A stretch of 64,000 bases of DNA, taken from Ridgeia piscesae. Its lineage: Eukaryota; Annelida; Polychaeta; Sabellida; Siboglinidae. Positions 1-58,996 of the stretch are shown here, in pieces; positions within the stretch are counted from its first letter, which is position 1; every line of letters begins with the position of its first letter. The position numbers and the translations under genes are program-made. Under the pieces are notes generated by a model that ran no database searches, had not been told where the DNA came from, and was given only the letters and a program-made list of their open reading frames with translations. The DNA is taken from NCBI GenBank assembly GCA_025642075.2, contig JAODUO010000153.1, forward strand, positions 472,501 through 536,500, in the 5' to 3' direction.

Positions 1-3000
1 TCTCACACACTCCCCCTCACACACCCACACTCCCCCTCACACACTCACACTCCCCCTCACACTCCCCTCACACCCACACTCCCCCTCACACCACTCCCCC
101 TCACACATTCACACTCCCTCACACACTCACACCCCCTCACACACCTCACACTCCCCTCACACACCCACACTCCCCTCACACACCCACACTCCCCTCACAC
201 ACTCACACTCCCCTCACACCTCACACTCCCCTCACACACTCACACTCCCCCTCACACACTCACACTCCCCCTCACACACCCACACTCCCCCTCACACACT
301 CACACTCCCCTCACACACCCACACTCCCCTCACACACCCACACTCTCCCTACACATCCACACTCCCCTCACACACCCACACTCCCCTCACACACTCAACA
401 CTCCCCCTCACACACCCACACTCCCCCTCACACACCCACACTCCCCTCACACACCACACTCCCCCTCACACACCAACACACCCCCTCACAACCCACACTC
501 CCCCTCACACACCAACACACCCCCTCACACACCCACACCCCCTCAACACCCACACTCCCCTCACACACCACACTCCCCCTTACACACCACACCCCCCTCA
601 CACACCCACACTCCCCCTCACACACCACACCCCCCTCACACACCCACACTCCCCCTCACACACCAACCACTCCCCTCACACCCACACTCCCCTCACACAC
701 CACACACCCCCTCACACACCCCACTCCCCCTCACACACCACACCCCCCTCACACACCCACACTCCCCCTCACCACCAACACGCCCCCGCCACACCCACAC
801 TCCCCCTCACACACCCACACTCCCCCTCACACACCCACACTCCCCCTCACACACCAACACACCCCCTCACACACCCACTCTCCCCCTCACACACCAACGA
901 CACTTAATTGTAACTCACATTCTGTAGATCCTAATTTATTTCCACTTACAATGATCTTATTGAAGTAATTGAACTGTAGCTGTCATCATTGGCCCTGCAA
1001 TTCATTTTGGCAGGGGCAGTAATCCGATTTATCAGTGACAAATTAATGTAATTTATGTAGCAAGGACATGTCAGCGCAAGTTGATTGTATGCATGTACAT
1101 GTATGTGCATGTGTATGTACATTCACACTCCCCCTCACACACTCACACTCCCCCTCACACACTCACACTCCCCCTCACACACCCACACTCCCCCTCACAC
1201 TCCCCCTCACACACTCACACTCCCCCTCACACACCCACACTCCCCCTCACACACCCACACTCCCCCTCACACACCCACACTCCCCTCACACACCCACACC
1301 CCCCTCACACACTCACACTCCCCCTCACACACTCACACACTCACCTCCCCTCACACACTCACACCCCCTCACACACCACACTCCCCTCACACACTCACAC
1401 TCTCCCCTCACCACACTCCACTCCCCCTCACACACCCATTCCCCTCACACACCCACACTCCCCTCACACACCCACACTCCCCTCACACACTCACCCCCCC
1501 TCACACACCCACACTCCCCTCACACACCACACTCCCCCCACGCACTCCCCCTCACACACACACTCCCCCTCACACACCCACACTCCCCCTCACACACCCA
1601 CACTCCCCCTCACACACCACACTCCCCCTCACACACCAACACACCCCCTCACACACCCACACTCCCCCTCACACACCAACACACCCCCTCACACACCCAC
1701 ACTCCCCCTCACACACCCACACACCCCCTCACACACCCACACTCCCCCTCACACACCAACACACCCCCTCACACACCCACACTCCCCCTCACACACCAAC
1801 ACACCCCCTCACACACCCACACTCCCCCTCACACACCAACACACCCCCTCACACACCCACACTCCCCCTCACACACCAACACTCCCCCTCACACACCCAC
1901 ACTCCCCCTCACACACCAACACACCCCCTCACACACCCACACTCCCCCTCACACACCAACACACCCCCTCACACACCCACACTCCCCCTCACACACCAAC
2001 ACACCCCCTCACACACCCACACTCCCCCTCACACACCAACGACACTTAATTGTAACTCACATTCTGTAGATCCTAATTTATTTCCACTTACAATGATCTT
2101 ATTGAAGTAATTGAACTGTAACTGTCATCAGTGGCCCTGAAATTCATTTTGGCAGGAGTAATCCGATTTATCAGTGACAAGGACATGTCCCCCAGCAGCG
2201 CAAGTTGATTGTATGCATGTACATGTATGTGCATGTGTATGTACATTCACACTCCCCCTCACACACTCACACTCCCCCTCACACACTCACACTCCCCCTC
2301 ACACACCCACACTCCCCCTCACACACTCACACTCCCCCTCACACACTCACACTCCCCCTCACACACCCACACTCCCCCTCACACACCCACACTCCCCTCA
2401 CACACCCACACTCCCCCCTCACACACTCACCCCCTCACACACTCACACTCCCCCTCACACACCCACACTCCCCCTCACACACTCACACTCCCCCTCACAC
2501 ACTCACACTCCCCCTCACACACTCACACTCCCCTCACACACCCACACTCCCCTCACACACTCACACTCCCCTCACACACTCACACTCCCCCTCACACATT
2601 CACACTCCCCCTCACACACCCACACTCCCCCTCACACACCCACACTCCCCCTCACACACCAACACTCCCCCTCACACACCCACACTCCCCTCACACACCA
2701 ACACCCCCCTCACACACCCACACTCCCCCTCACACACCACACTCCCCCTCACACACCCACACTCCTCCTCACACACCCACACCCCCTCACACACCACACT
2801 CCCCCTCACACACCCACACTCCCCCTCACACACTCACACTCCCCTCACACACTCACATTCCCCCTCACACACCCACACTCCCCGTCACACACCCACACTC
2901 CCCTCACACACCCACACTCCCCCTCACACACCCACACTCCCACACACACCCCACGCCCCCCCACACACCAACACACTCCCCTCACACACCCACACTCCTC

Positions 3001-5985
3001 CTGCACACGACCTCCAACACACCCCCTCTCACACCCACACTCCCCCTCACACACCACACACTCCCCGTCACACCCACACTCCCCCTCACACACCAACACA
3101 CCCCCTCACACACCCACACTCTCCCTCACACACCAACGACACTTAATTGTAACTCACATTCTGTAGATCCTAATTTATTTCCACTTACAATGATCTTATT
3201 GAAGTAATTGAACTGTAGCTGTCATCATTGGCCCTGCAATTCATTTTGGCAGGGGCAGTAATCCGATTTATCAGTGACAAATTAATGTAATTTATGTAGC
3301 AAGGACATGTCAGCGCAAGTTGATTGTATGCATGTACATGTATGTGCATGTGTATGTACATTCACACTCCCCCTCACACACTCACACTCCCCTCACACAC
3401 TCACACTCCCCTCACACACCCACACTCCCCCTCACACTCCCCTCACACACTCACACTCCCCCTCACACACCCACACTCCCCCTCACACACCCACACTCCC
3501 CCTCACACACCCACACTCCCCCTCACACACCCACACCCCCTCACACACTCACACTCCCCCTCACACACTCACACTCACACTCCCCCTCACACACTCACAC
3601 CCCCTCACACACCCACACTCCCCCTCACACACTCACACTCCCCTCACACACACACTCCCCTCACACACCCATTCCCCCTCACACACCCACACTCCCCTCA
3701 CACACCCACACTCCCCCTCACACACACTCCCCCCTCACACACCCACACTCCCCCTCACACACTCACACTCCCTCACACACTCACACTCCCCCTCACACAC
3801 CCACACTCCCCTCACACACCCACACTCCCCCTCACACACCACACTCCCCCTCACACACCAACACTCCCCCTCACACACCCACACTCCCCCTCACACACCC
3901 ACACTCCCCCTCACACCCACACTCCCCCTCACACACCAACACTCCCCCTTACACACCCACACTCCCCCGTCACACCCACACCCCCTCACAACCACACTCC
4001 CCCTCACACACCGAACACCCCCTCACACACCCGCACTCCCCGTCACACCCACACCCCCCTCACACACCGACACTCCCCCTCACACACCGACACTCCCTCA
4101 CACACCCTCACTCCCCCTCACACACCACACTCCCCCTCACACACCCACACTCCCCCTCACACACCACACTCCCCCACACCCACACTCCCCCTCACACCCA
4201 CACTCCCCCTCACACACCACACTCCCCCGTCACACCCACACTCCCCCTCACACACCAACACACCCCCTCACACACCCACACTCCCCCTCACACACCAACA
4301 CACCCCCTCACACACCCACACTCCCCCTCACACACCAACGACACTTAATTGTAACTCACATTCTGTAGATCCTAATTTATTTCCACTTACAATGATCTTA
4401 TTGAAGTAATTGAACTGTAACTGTCATCAGTGGCCCTGAAATTCATTTTGGCAGGGGCAGTAATCCGATTTATCAGTGACAAGGACATGTCAGCGCAAGT
4501 TGATTGTATGCATGTACATGTATGTGCATGTGTATGTACATTCACACTCCCCCTCACACACTCACACTCCCCCTCACACACTCACACTCCCCCTCACACA
4601 CCCACACTCCCCCTCACACACTCACACTCCCCCTCACACACTCACACTCCTCCTCACACACCCACACTCCCCCTCACACACCCACACTCCCCCTCACACA
4701 CCCACGCTCCCCCTCACACACTCACACTCCCCCTCACACACTCACACTCCCCCTCACACACCCACACTCCCCCTCACACACTCACACTCCCCTCACACAC
4801 TCACACTCCCCTCACACACCCACACTCCCCTCACACACCCACACTCCCCCTCACACACTCACACTCCCCCTCACACACTCACACTCCCCCTCACACACTC
4901 ACACTCCCCTCACACACCCACACTCCCCTCACACACCCACACTCCCCTCACACACCAACACTCCCCTCACACACCCACACTCCCCTCACACACCAACACT
5001 CCCCCTAACACCCACACTCCCCTCACAACCACACTCCCCCTCACACACCCACACTCCTCCTCACACACCCACACTCCCCTCTCACACACTCACACTCCCC
5101 TCACACACCCACACTCCCCTCACACACTCACACTCCCCTCACACACTCACACTCCCCCTCACACACCCACACTCCCCCTCACACACCAACACTCCCCCTC
5201 ACACACCCACACTCCCCCTCACACACCAACACACCCCCTCACACACCCACACTCCCCCTCACACACCAACACACCCCCTCACACACCCACACTCCCCCTC
5301 ACACACCAACACACCCCCACACACCCCACACTCCCCCTCACAACCAACCCTCCCCTCATCACACCCACACTCCCCCTCACACACCAACCACCCACTCACA
5401 CACCCACACTCCCCCTCACACACCAACACACCCCCTCACACACCCACACTCCCCCTCACACACCCACACACCCCCTCACACACCCACACTCCCCCTCACA
5501 CACCGACACACCCCCTCACACACCCACACTCCCCCTCACACACCAACACTCCCCCTCACACACCCACACTCCCCCTCACACACCAACACACCCCCTCACA
5601 CACCCACACTCCCCCTCACACACCCACACACCCCCTCACACACCCACACTCCCCCTCACACACCCACACACCCCCTCACACACCCACACTCCCCCTCACA
5701 CACCAACACACCCCCTCACACACCCACACTCCCCCTCACACACCAACACACCCCCTCACACACCCACACTCCCCCTCACACACCAACAACACTTAATTGT
5801 AACTCACATTCTGTAGATCCAAATTTATTTCCACTTACAATGATCTTATTGAAGTAATTGAACTGTAGCTGTCATCAGTGGCCCTGAAATTCATTTTGGC
5901 AGTGGCAGTAATCTGATTTATCAGTGACAAATTAATGTAATTTATGTAGCAAAGACATGTCAGCGCAAGTTGATTGTATGCATGT
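1..5985. repeat. Higher-order satellite: CACACTCCCCCT minisatellite plus a 200-bp spacer
   Basis: An 18-bp class unit (CACACTCCCCCTCACACA and variants) fills five blocks. Blocks are separated by nearly identical single-copy-like spacers at 901-1124, 2044-2247, 3143-3361, 4344-4541 and 5790-6010. Period is about 1.1-1.4 kb. The long open frames within it are a side effect of stop-free repeat sequence. Confidence 0.95.
901..1124. repeat. Satellite spacer copy 1
   Basis: Begins ACTTAATTGTAACTCACATT, contains GGCAGGGGCAGTAATCCG and ends with an alternating purine/pyrimidine TGCATGTACATGTATG tract. Copies 1, 3 and 5 carry an extra AATTAATGTAATTTATGTAG segment; copies 2 and 4 lack it. Confidence 0.9.
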
Positions 5986-6120
5986 ACATGTATGTGCATG
6001 TGTATGTACATACAAGGAATGTATGCATGTATGTATGTGCATATGTACATACATACAAGGATTGTATGCATGTATGTATGTGTGTGTGCGTATGTACGTA
6101 TGTACGTACATACAATCTGT
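5790..6120. repeat. Satellite spacer copy 5 and its unexpanded flank
   Basis: The fifth spacer does not run into the minisatellite. It continues into a GTATGCATGTATGTATGTG region, so this is probably the ancestral right flank from which the satellite spread leftwards. Confidence 0.7.
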
Positions 6121-6345
6121 AACAAGTATATTTATTTTGTACATGAGTAAAACTAAAAGGTTCTGACACAGATCATTCATTAAAACATTGTAGGAGTTTC
6201 ACAAATTTAACCAAGCAATTATGAATACTTCATTACATTAACAAAAAGTACTGATTTTTGTTTAAAAAACATACTTCACAAAAATGTACTTCGTTGGTCA
6301 AGAAAAGTAAACTTGTCTACTTAAGTAAAGTAAAATGACGTTACA
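6118..6345. mobile_element. Short hAT-like inverted-repeat element (deletion derivative)
   Basis: Both ends carry the TTTTGTAC.TGAGTAAAA motif in opposite orientation and the inside contains CAGATCATTCA. It is a shorter relative of the 13.8-15.0 kb element. No transposase. Confidence 0.5.
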
Positions 6346-7363
6346 GGTCTGACTGATGTACGTACGTATGTACATGTATACATATGACAATGTACACATG
6401 TGATTACTATGTATAACACATATAATTCAACTGATACATATGCTGAAGTGACAGTCAACTCATAAATCCACTGTACGTACTCTACCTCTGCTGCATTTGT
6501 CAGCACAAGAGACACAACTGGGCAGATACTAGATACTTCCCACATGGCTGGGACAAGATTACAGGGCTGTGGGACCTTATCCAGTGTGACTGCAAATTAC
6601 AGTTCCTGGTTGGGGTTGTTTTCCTTGGCATAGATGAAATGTTTACCTCAGTGGGTGGGGGGGGGGCATACTCCACCATTTTGGGATACATGCAATTGAC
6701 CAGTTGGAGACACATTTCTGTTCCAATGCTACACATTTATCGTTTTCTATGCAATCCTCATACCTGACAAATTGTGTTGTTAATTGGAAAGATGCATAAT
6801 TTATATTGTCGACTATATCCATGTTGTTTATGACGTGTTGTGATGTGACATGTATTAGCTGCTATGCGTTGATTTACACCGGGTTTGACCTGATAATTTG
6901 ACCGTGATCATTGCACTTTCACCATCTAACTACTGCAACCACACACATGTGGCCAGAACATGTCTACTGGTAGCTAATTGCTGAATGGGTGTTTGTGCCA
7001 ACTTAAGGCTATCCATTGATGTGACCTGGACATAATGAAGTAGATGTGGGCTGTGGTGACCTGGTTCCACAATAGCATTACTTGTCCTAGGAGCCGGAGC
7101 TAAAGCTGCTGATTCATGTCTCCTGTGATTATGTTACCAACCCAGGCCTCATTGACCCTAAGTAAGGGTTTAGTGCAGTTTGGGATGGTTGTGTAGGAAC
7201 TTGTTAACTGTTGAGTGCAACGTTGGGTTTATGGGTGATCTTTGGCCATGAAACGTGTTAATTGGTTTATGGTCAGTTGGGTTGATATTAGACATACCCC
7301 AGTACAGGGCTGTGTGTCTATTACGTGCTGGTAGAATTATATTATTGGGATTGTGCAATTAAT
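6346..7363. other. Non-coding, nothing recognised
   Basis: Unique-looking sequence with a poly(G) run at 6659-6666. The small open frames have no coding character. Confidence 0.5.
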
Positions 7364-7369
7364 TTATAT

Positions 7370-7414
<45 letters not shown>

Positions 7415-7416
7415 TA

Positions 7417-7473
<57 letters not shown>
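7364..7473. repeat. (TA)n tract
   Basis: Nearly pure TA with a short TATTTACTGTA interruption near 7410-7421. Confidence 0.95.
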
Positions 7474-7477
<4 letters not shown>

Positions 7478-7489
7478 GTCTGTTCTGGG

Positions 7490-7690
7490 CAGGTTACCAC
7501 TATGGATGGACAGTATTTTGTCCATTATGGACAGGTTATATCCCCAAGGATGGACAGTGGGCAATGTGTACATTATGGACTGATTACCACTATGGATGGG
7601 CAGGGTTTTGGACAGGCAGTGGACAGTACCAAGTTGGAACATTCAAATGTGTTCGATTTAAACAGGTGTTCGTTATGGACATGTGACTGC
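7490..7690. repeat. Degenerate ATGGACAG-rich tandem repeat
   Basis: About eight imperfect copies of TTATGGACAGG / ATGGATGGACAGT. Too diverged to set a period. The remainder to 8325 is non-coding with nothing recognised. Confidence 0.55.
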
Positions 7691-8333
7691 TAAGGCAAGT
7701 TTCACTGGATGTAATCAATTTTGGGCCAGGAAAAGGTAATTCAGAAAGACAGTGGTTAACTGGGAAAAGCTGACATAACTCATAAGTGAAGGTTTAGGCA
7801 ACAGAAATATACTTATGGGTGCAGCTGCAGTATTTGGAATAGGAATACACCTGAGAGATGTCACCTTTGGGAATGTCCTAGCCGGTTGTGTTTTTAATCA
7901 TTACATGGAGCAACTCAGGCGATGATATTGCTATGCTTGGAGTTCCACTGGGCAATAGATTCACTGTGTAGTTGCATGCCTCCTCCATCTGCCATGTGTA
8001 CAACTATGGAATCATAGCGTAAAACTTGTCTTGCTGGATTTAGTCAGGGGATATTTATCAATGAAACGTTAGTGAATGAGTGAGCTCACGGGCTCTGGCT
8101 GTATTTGCATGTCCACCTGAAGCAATCATAAATTGACGTGTTAAGTCACATTGAATAGCATGTTTTTGTCTTTAAAATTATTTTACCAAAAATATATAAA
8201 ATTATTCCATGCAAATTTTAGGCAATAAATCATTGTGCTGGCTATAATTTTATATAATTATGATATACAGTTTTACACATGCACACATGCATTCATGCAC
8301 ACATGTACACACACATACTCACTCACTCGCACA

Positions 8334-8464
<131 letters not shown>

Positions 8465-8476
8465 CACATTATATTA

Positions 8477-8500
8477 TTGTTTGACATATATGTCAAACAA
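8477..8500. repeat. Perfect 24-bp palindrome
   Basis: TTGTTTGACATA followed by its exact reverse complement, between the CA and TA tracts and about 160 bases before exon 1. Confidence 0.85.
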
Positions 8501-8525
8501 TATATATAATGACATGTTGTGTAAG

Positions 8526-8526
<1 letters not shown>

Positions 8527-8583
<57 letters not shown>
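8527..8583. repeat. (TA)n tract
   Basis: Pure TA apart from one TACA. It ends about 80 bases before the exon 1 acceptor. Confidence 0.95.
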
Positions 8584-8584
<1 letters not shown>

Positions 8585-8662
8585 AACATAACTATTTGAA
8601 GCATGTATGTGTGGTTGCTATACATATATAACAATATGATGTTTTTATTATTTCACCTGCAG

Positions 8663-54777
<46,115 letters not shown>

Positions 54778-54969
54778 CAGATTCAACCTGTGGGTGTTTC
54801 ACTTAGGCATCAGATGACAGCCTAGGTCAGCCTAGCACGCAAAGTGAATGGCCAGAGTGACTAATCCATTGTCCACATGTAGTTGAAATGTCCACTCTAG
54901 AGGCTCATTTAGGGTGTCTTTGGTCCAACCAATTATTTTTGGGATGTCCTTACTTTTTATGACACTTAT

Positions 54970-54979
54970 AATAAATAAA
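54970..54979 (+). promoter_or_regulatory. Likely poly(A) signal of the E-Syt-like gene
   Basis: Two overlapping AATAAA hexamers lie about 190 bases after the stop codon. No other canonical hexamer is as close. Confidence 0.6.
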
Positions 54980-56083
54980 TAACCATTCCCTTAATTACTT
55001 GACCATTATTTTTGTGAAATGTTTTTGTTTCACTGGCTTTTTTGCTCTTTTGATGTGATTTCACTTGTGAAATGTTCGACTGTAGAAAATACAAATTTAA
55101 ACGAGGGAATACACCTGCTGTCTTCTCACATAGGGCACTGACAGTTCCCGTTGTACATAATCTGTATTAAGTTTACACCCATATCCAAGTAATATTAAGA
55201 TTAAACAAAACCTATGCAATATTTATGATCTTACCAAGCTATGATCTAAAACACATTTTGCTTGTTCCACTGGTGTTAAATTAAAGCATGCTTCAAAAAT
55301 ATTTAACATGTTACAACGAGAACACTATCTGTTATTGGTTTTTGTTATTGGTGAGAGGTATTTATATGTTATTGGTTTTTGTTATTGGAAAGAGGTATTC
55401 TTGTTGAACAGTTTTCGTTGCACATAATTACACTAACAATTGTCTAGGGCTTGTTATCATCTTGCAGTAGTTTTTGTATATCAGTGTCACTTATTGGTTT
55501 GTTCTGGCAGTATATATTATTTATATACACGGTGTATTCATTATCACCGCTTTGATGGAATTGTGTTTGTTACCTTCACAGCAAAACAAAGAAACCACTC
55601 GTAACATATATAAAAAACAGACATATACATATATTATAACTATGGACTATTGTAAATATGTCCTGTGCTTTTGCCTCTTTCATTTGAAAACTGGCCTATG
55701 ATTTACCATTTGCAAACAAAACAAGCCCATTCCAGCTGTTTACGCTGAACAAAAGTCTGAACAGGTGTTTCAAAAAGACAATGCATGTTGTATGTTTACT
55801 AGTTAAAGGACACCATGAGACATGGTAGAGTGGAATGTATACAATATTTGTTTACATGAAGGGATGAACCATATCAAGTTATTAATTATATACAAAAGGT
55901 GTAATATGAAAAGCTACCACAACTGTTTCTGTATGGGTATGGGTATTATGTATAATAACAGAAATAATTGATGAAATACAAATTTATCATTTCCAAAGTT
56001 GGTTATTTGTATTAACATGTGCTTGTCTGTGATAAAACAGTTACGGTGTGATCGGTAAATAAAATGTACTTTACACAAAACAT
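54980..56083. other. Region between the two convergent genes
   Basis: AT-rich with a duplicated TTATTGGTTTTTGTTATTGG at 55333-55390. Probably the ends of both transcripts plus intergenic DNA. Confidence 0.5.
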
Positions 56084-56096
56084 TTATTCTCTCATA
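56084..56096 (-). promoter_or_regulatory. Possible poly(A) signal of the small membrane-protein gene
   Basis: On the minus strand an AATAAA occurs about 300 bases after the stop codon. It is plausible but there is no direct evidence of use. Confidence 0.4.
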
Positions 56097-56386
56097 TACT
56101 TTTCTCACAATATGTACATGTCATCAATTCTTTCATTTTGGCTGTAAACAAGCTTCCTTTTCAGTAATCACTGGTGTCACATCAAACTGTACCAAAATTT
56201 AAATCCCGCTGTTTCACGCAGGAGACACATGGTGGCATTATGTTACAATGTTGTGAAAACTGTCCTCACAGGACTTGCAATCCAGCAAAACTTCCAGTGT
56301 GGATCGAGTTATATAAATGGCTGTGACTGTTCGTTTGAGCAGTTGCTCTCGCTTGGACATGTCTGACCGTTGGGCAGTGACAGCAA

Positions 56387-56512
56387 TCAGCCGGTGTGGT
56401 TCTGTTGCGCTCGTGTGCGTTGTAATTCGTTGTAGTTCTTGAAACTCGCATACACATAGCCAGTGCCTGATGTGACACCGATGATCACAAACAGTACCAG
56501 GTACAACTTCTC
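56387..56512 (-). CDS. Small single-span membrane protein, exon 2
   Basis: Reading the minus strand, the acceptor is gtttgttgcag, then EKLYLVLFVIIGVTSGTGYV, YASFKNYNELQ, a basic/Gln tail ending NHTG and TGA. A hydrophobic segment of about 17 residues (LYLVLFVIIGVTSGTGY) is followed by an amphipathic basic tail. With exon 1 it makes 56 residues. It is convergent with the E-Syt-like gene, and its 2.4-kb intron holds a pogo-like element. It resembles small integral membrane or respiratory-chain accessory proteins only in size and layout. Confidence 0.62.
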   Translation of the reverse strand, partial: EKLYLVLFVIIGVTSGTGYVYASFKNYNELQRTRAQQNHTG

Positions 56513-56689
56513 CTGCAACAAACAGTGCATGTCATTAGATCAATATCTAATTGATCAATATGAATAGTAGGTCTATCTTAATAAATATCCACAGCTTTGT
56601 AGAGTTATCGAAAGAATTCCTGTATTACAGCCTTAAATGAAAGACACATTTCAGCAGTTATTTGTCACAACATGGGACATCTATAGGTA

Positions 56690-57817
56690 CAGTCGTGCCT
56701 CGCTAACACGTCTCGTTATAACACGAATTGGATATATCGCGGTCAGTCGTGGACCCCAAATTTCTGCCGCCTGGGGGGAAATGGGCGTTACAGCCAACAA
56801 TAATGCTGTAATTAACTATCACTTATTTCAGTCCTCATGTTTGTCTTGTACGGATGTTTCTAGAAACAATTTAATGATATTAAGAAATTTAACACAGAAG
56901 TATAACTGCGTTGCTGAGTTCGTTGTTTGTTGTGCCCCTGGCGTCTTAAGTGTTTGTTTAAAAGGTGATCAATTCCTTTGATTGCATTTAATTAACTTTA
57001 GGCACAGTAAATTTGGTGCAAAGCATTGTTTGTTTGTGCTGATATCAATCGCGTTTGTCTACTACCAGTTCCCTGTGGCTTCCGCGAACGGGGGCCTTGC
57101 CGGCTTGTAAATGGCAATAAAATTGCTTAGGAATCGGGCAGTGACGAACAACAATTATGATACTGAAATGGCAGGCTAACAGTTATGTTATGTTTTCGCT
57201 ACATCTACAAAAAAACATTTACTTGTGCGCAAATATACAAATTCGTCAACTGCGTATGAACCGCAGTAGCCTCGAACCATGGTGAATGGCATGGCATTAC
57301 ATTATAAATCGGCACGGTAAATGTGCGATCTAACTATATATTTTGGGATTGATTGAAAGATGAAATCAAGCCAATAATGAGCGCAACTAGTATAGGTATT
57401 AATATTTGACCGAATTCGGCAACATGTCAAATCATTTGTGCGTTTCGGCTACTGAGTTCAAGATTATTTTAGACCGCAACAGCAGTACTGTGTTAACGCT
57501 CCGCCTCAGTTTGCATCGCCAGATGAGGTGCCTTGGCTCTGAATTTATTTCAAAACTGTACACCATTCGCAAGTTTTACTCAGTTCAACATTCGACAGTG
57601 TATATTATTTTAACGTAATACACATTTGCGTTGGTTGTCAATGTCAATTAGTTTTATAAATCATGCATAGACTGCGCAACCAGCACATTGGCTTCGGTTG
57701 CTGTTGTGGCGTTTTGGGGATGGTAGCGCCCCTGGCGGAAAATGTATAACGCGCCTCGTTTATAACGCGGTTCCATTTCGTGGACCCCAACTATCGCGTT
57801 ATAACGAGGCGCAACTG
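56690..57817. mobile_element. pogo/Tc1-like non-autonomous DNA transposon
   Basis: Left end CAGTCGTGCCTCGCTAACAC with CTCGTTATAACACGAA; right end read inverted CAGTTGCGCCTCGTTATAAC. TA duplicated at both borders (56688-56689, 57818-57819). A second copy of GTCGTGGACCCCAAATTT and its inverted TCGTGGACCCCAACTA lie near each end. The interior has no transposase frame. Confidence 0.75.
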
Positions 57818-57879
57818 TATATGAGACATGATTTTAGAGCAAACATAAATCATGTTACTTCACTGCTCCATGATGGGCT

Positions 57880-58095
57880 TAGATTGATCCGGGTGATGTC
57901 ACTGCTCTGCGAATTAGGGAAACCGTTTCTAGTATTCCTACCTGCTATGCCTATGCAAATACTAGCAACCATGGTTTCTTAATTGGCACAGCAGTGACGT
58001 CAGTGCTCTGCGAACACTAGCATTTCTCTAATTCGCTGAACAGTGACAGCACTGCCTTGCGAATAGCCAGAGGGTTTCTAATATCTGAGTGTCGT
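57880..58095. repeat. Degenerate repeat of CAGTG..CTGCGAA
   Basis: Three imperfect copies of GTGAYGTCASTGCTCTGCGA are followed by CTAGYATTTCT-like sequence. It lies in the small gene's intron. Confidence 0.5.
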
Positions 58096-58344
58096 CTCGG
58101 CAGCCTCAAGTCAAGCACAATATATCATAAAATCATCAATTCAATGTGCCGCATAATGCAAACTATTTATAGTATAAATACCATGGGCTTTTGCTTAACT
58201 CTCCTCTGGTGACTAGTATAAAGAATTGCTTAAAATGTCATCCGATAAACTGATATATTGCATTTGTTTACATCACTGTCACACTGACAAGCAAGCCACG
58301 TCTTGGCCCAAGCTTAGCCTTAGCTTTGCCTGGTCCTGCACTTA

Positions 58345-58470
58345 AAAAAAATCCAATGGTATACCACTGAATACCATTCAGTATCATTCGGTACCATTGG
58401 CGTTGGACCATTCAATGATTGGTAATTTAAAATACCATTCAATACCATTGCCTGGACTTGGTATTTTTTT
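58345..58470. repeat. ATACCATT microrepeat
   Basis: Nine copies of ATACCATT, GTACCATT or ATGGTAT in both orientations within 125 bases. Confidence 0.55.
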
Positions 58471-58951
58471 AATGCCATGGTAGGCAAGCGCGACGGCGTA
58501 CGTGCGAGCCGTGACAATGTCATTTAATTCACATTGTTTCCTTATAATTTATTTGACGTGTAGTCGTCAGTAAGCCGATATGTTGAACACTGGTGCAGTC
58601 TACAATTAGAGAGGATGCACATAGTTTTTCGTCAGACCCGTGGCGTGCATTACTTGACCTGTGCTATGGACGCCTGTATTATCGCTCGACAAGTTTCGCA
58701 TGACAACTAACCTTGAATGATATGCCGGGTTTTCCTGTCGTACGTCTGTAGGCGATCGTTGCACTCTGTGACGACTTCGTAGTCAGACTAGCACATATTC
58801 TCTGCGACATAACGCGACATAACAGTCCAGACATATTCTAAATATTAGCATTGGTGCTCAACCCAGAATATTGCGTCGAAATTTTATTATTATTAATGAA
58901 CATTCAATAGGTGGCGACACTAAAAGTAAAATATCTTCCCCAGTTGCTTAC

Positions 58952-58996
58952 CTCAGCAGATCCACCGCGTAGCGTCGCCACTATTCCACAGCCCAT
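58952..58996 (-). CDS. Small single-span membrane protein, exon 1
   Basis: I do not recognise this gene. The ATG at 58996-58994 has a good context (G at -3, G at +4). Fifteen codons, MGCGIVATLRGGSAE, end at GAG|gtaagc in phase 0 and join the exon at 56512. MGC at the N-terminus could be a myristoylation/palmitoylation signal, or the segment may be an import leader of a small mitochondrial protein; neither is shown. A 19-bp direct repeat containing CCAGAACG lies just upstream at about 59023-59058 in the presumed promoter. Confidence 0.6.

Noticed and set aside
1068..5816. Open frames of 300-446 codons rich in Thr, Pro and His
   Set aside because: They read the CACACTCCCCCT satellite in all three plus frames at once, which is expected from stop-free repeats. 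No splice or domain support.
7091..7151. Possible upstream exon reading EPELKLLIHVSCDYV
   Set aside because: It is open and has gtaagg after it, but ends in phase 2 while exon 1 needs phase 1, and it shows no SMP resemblance.
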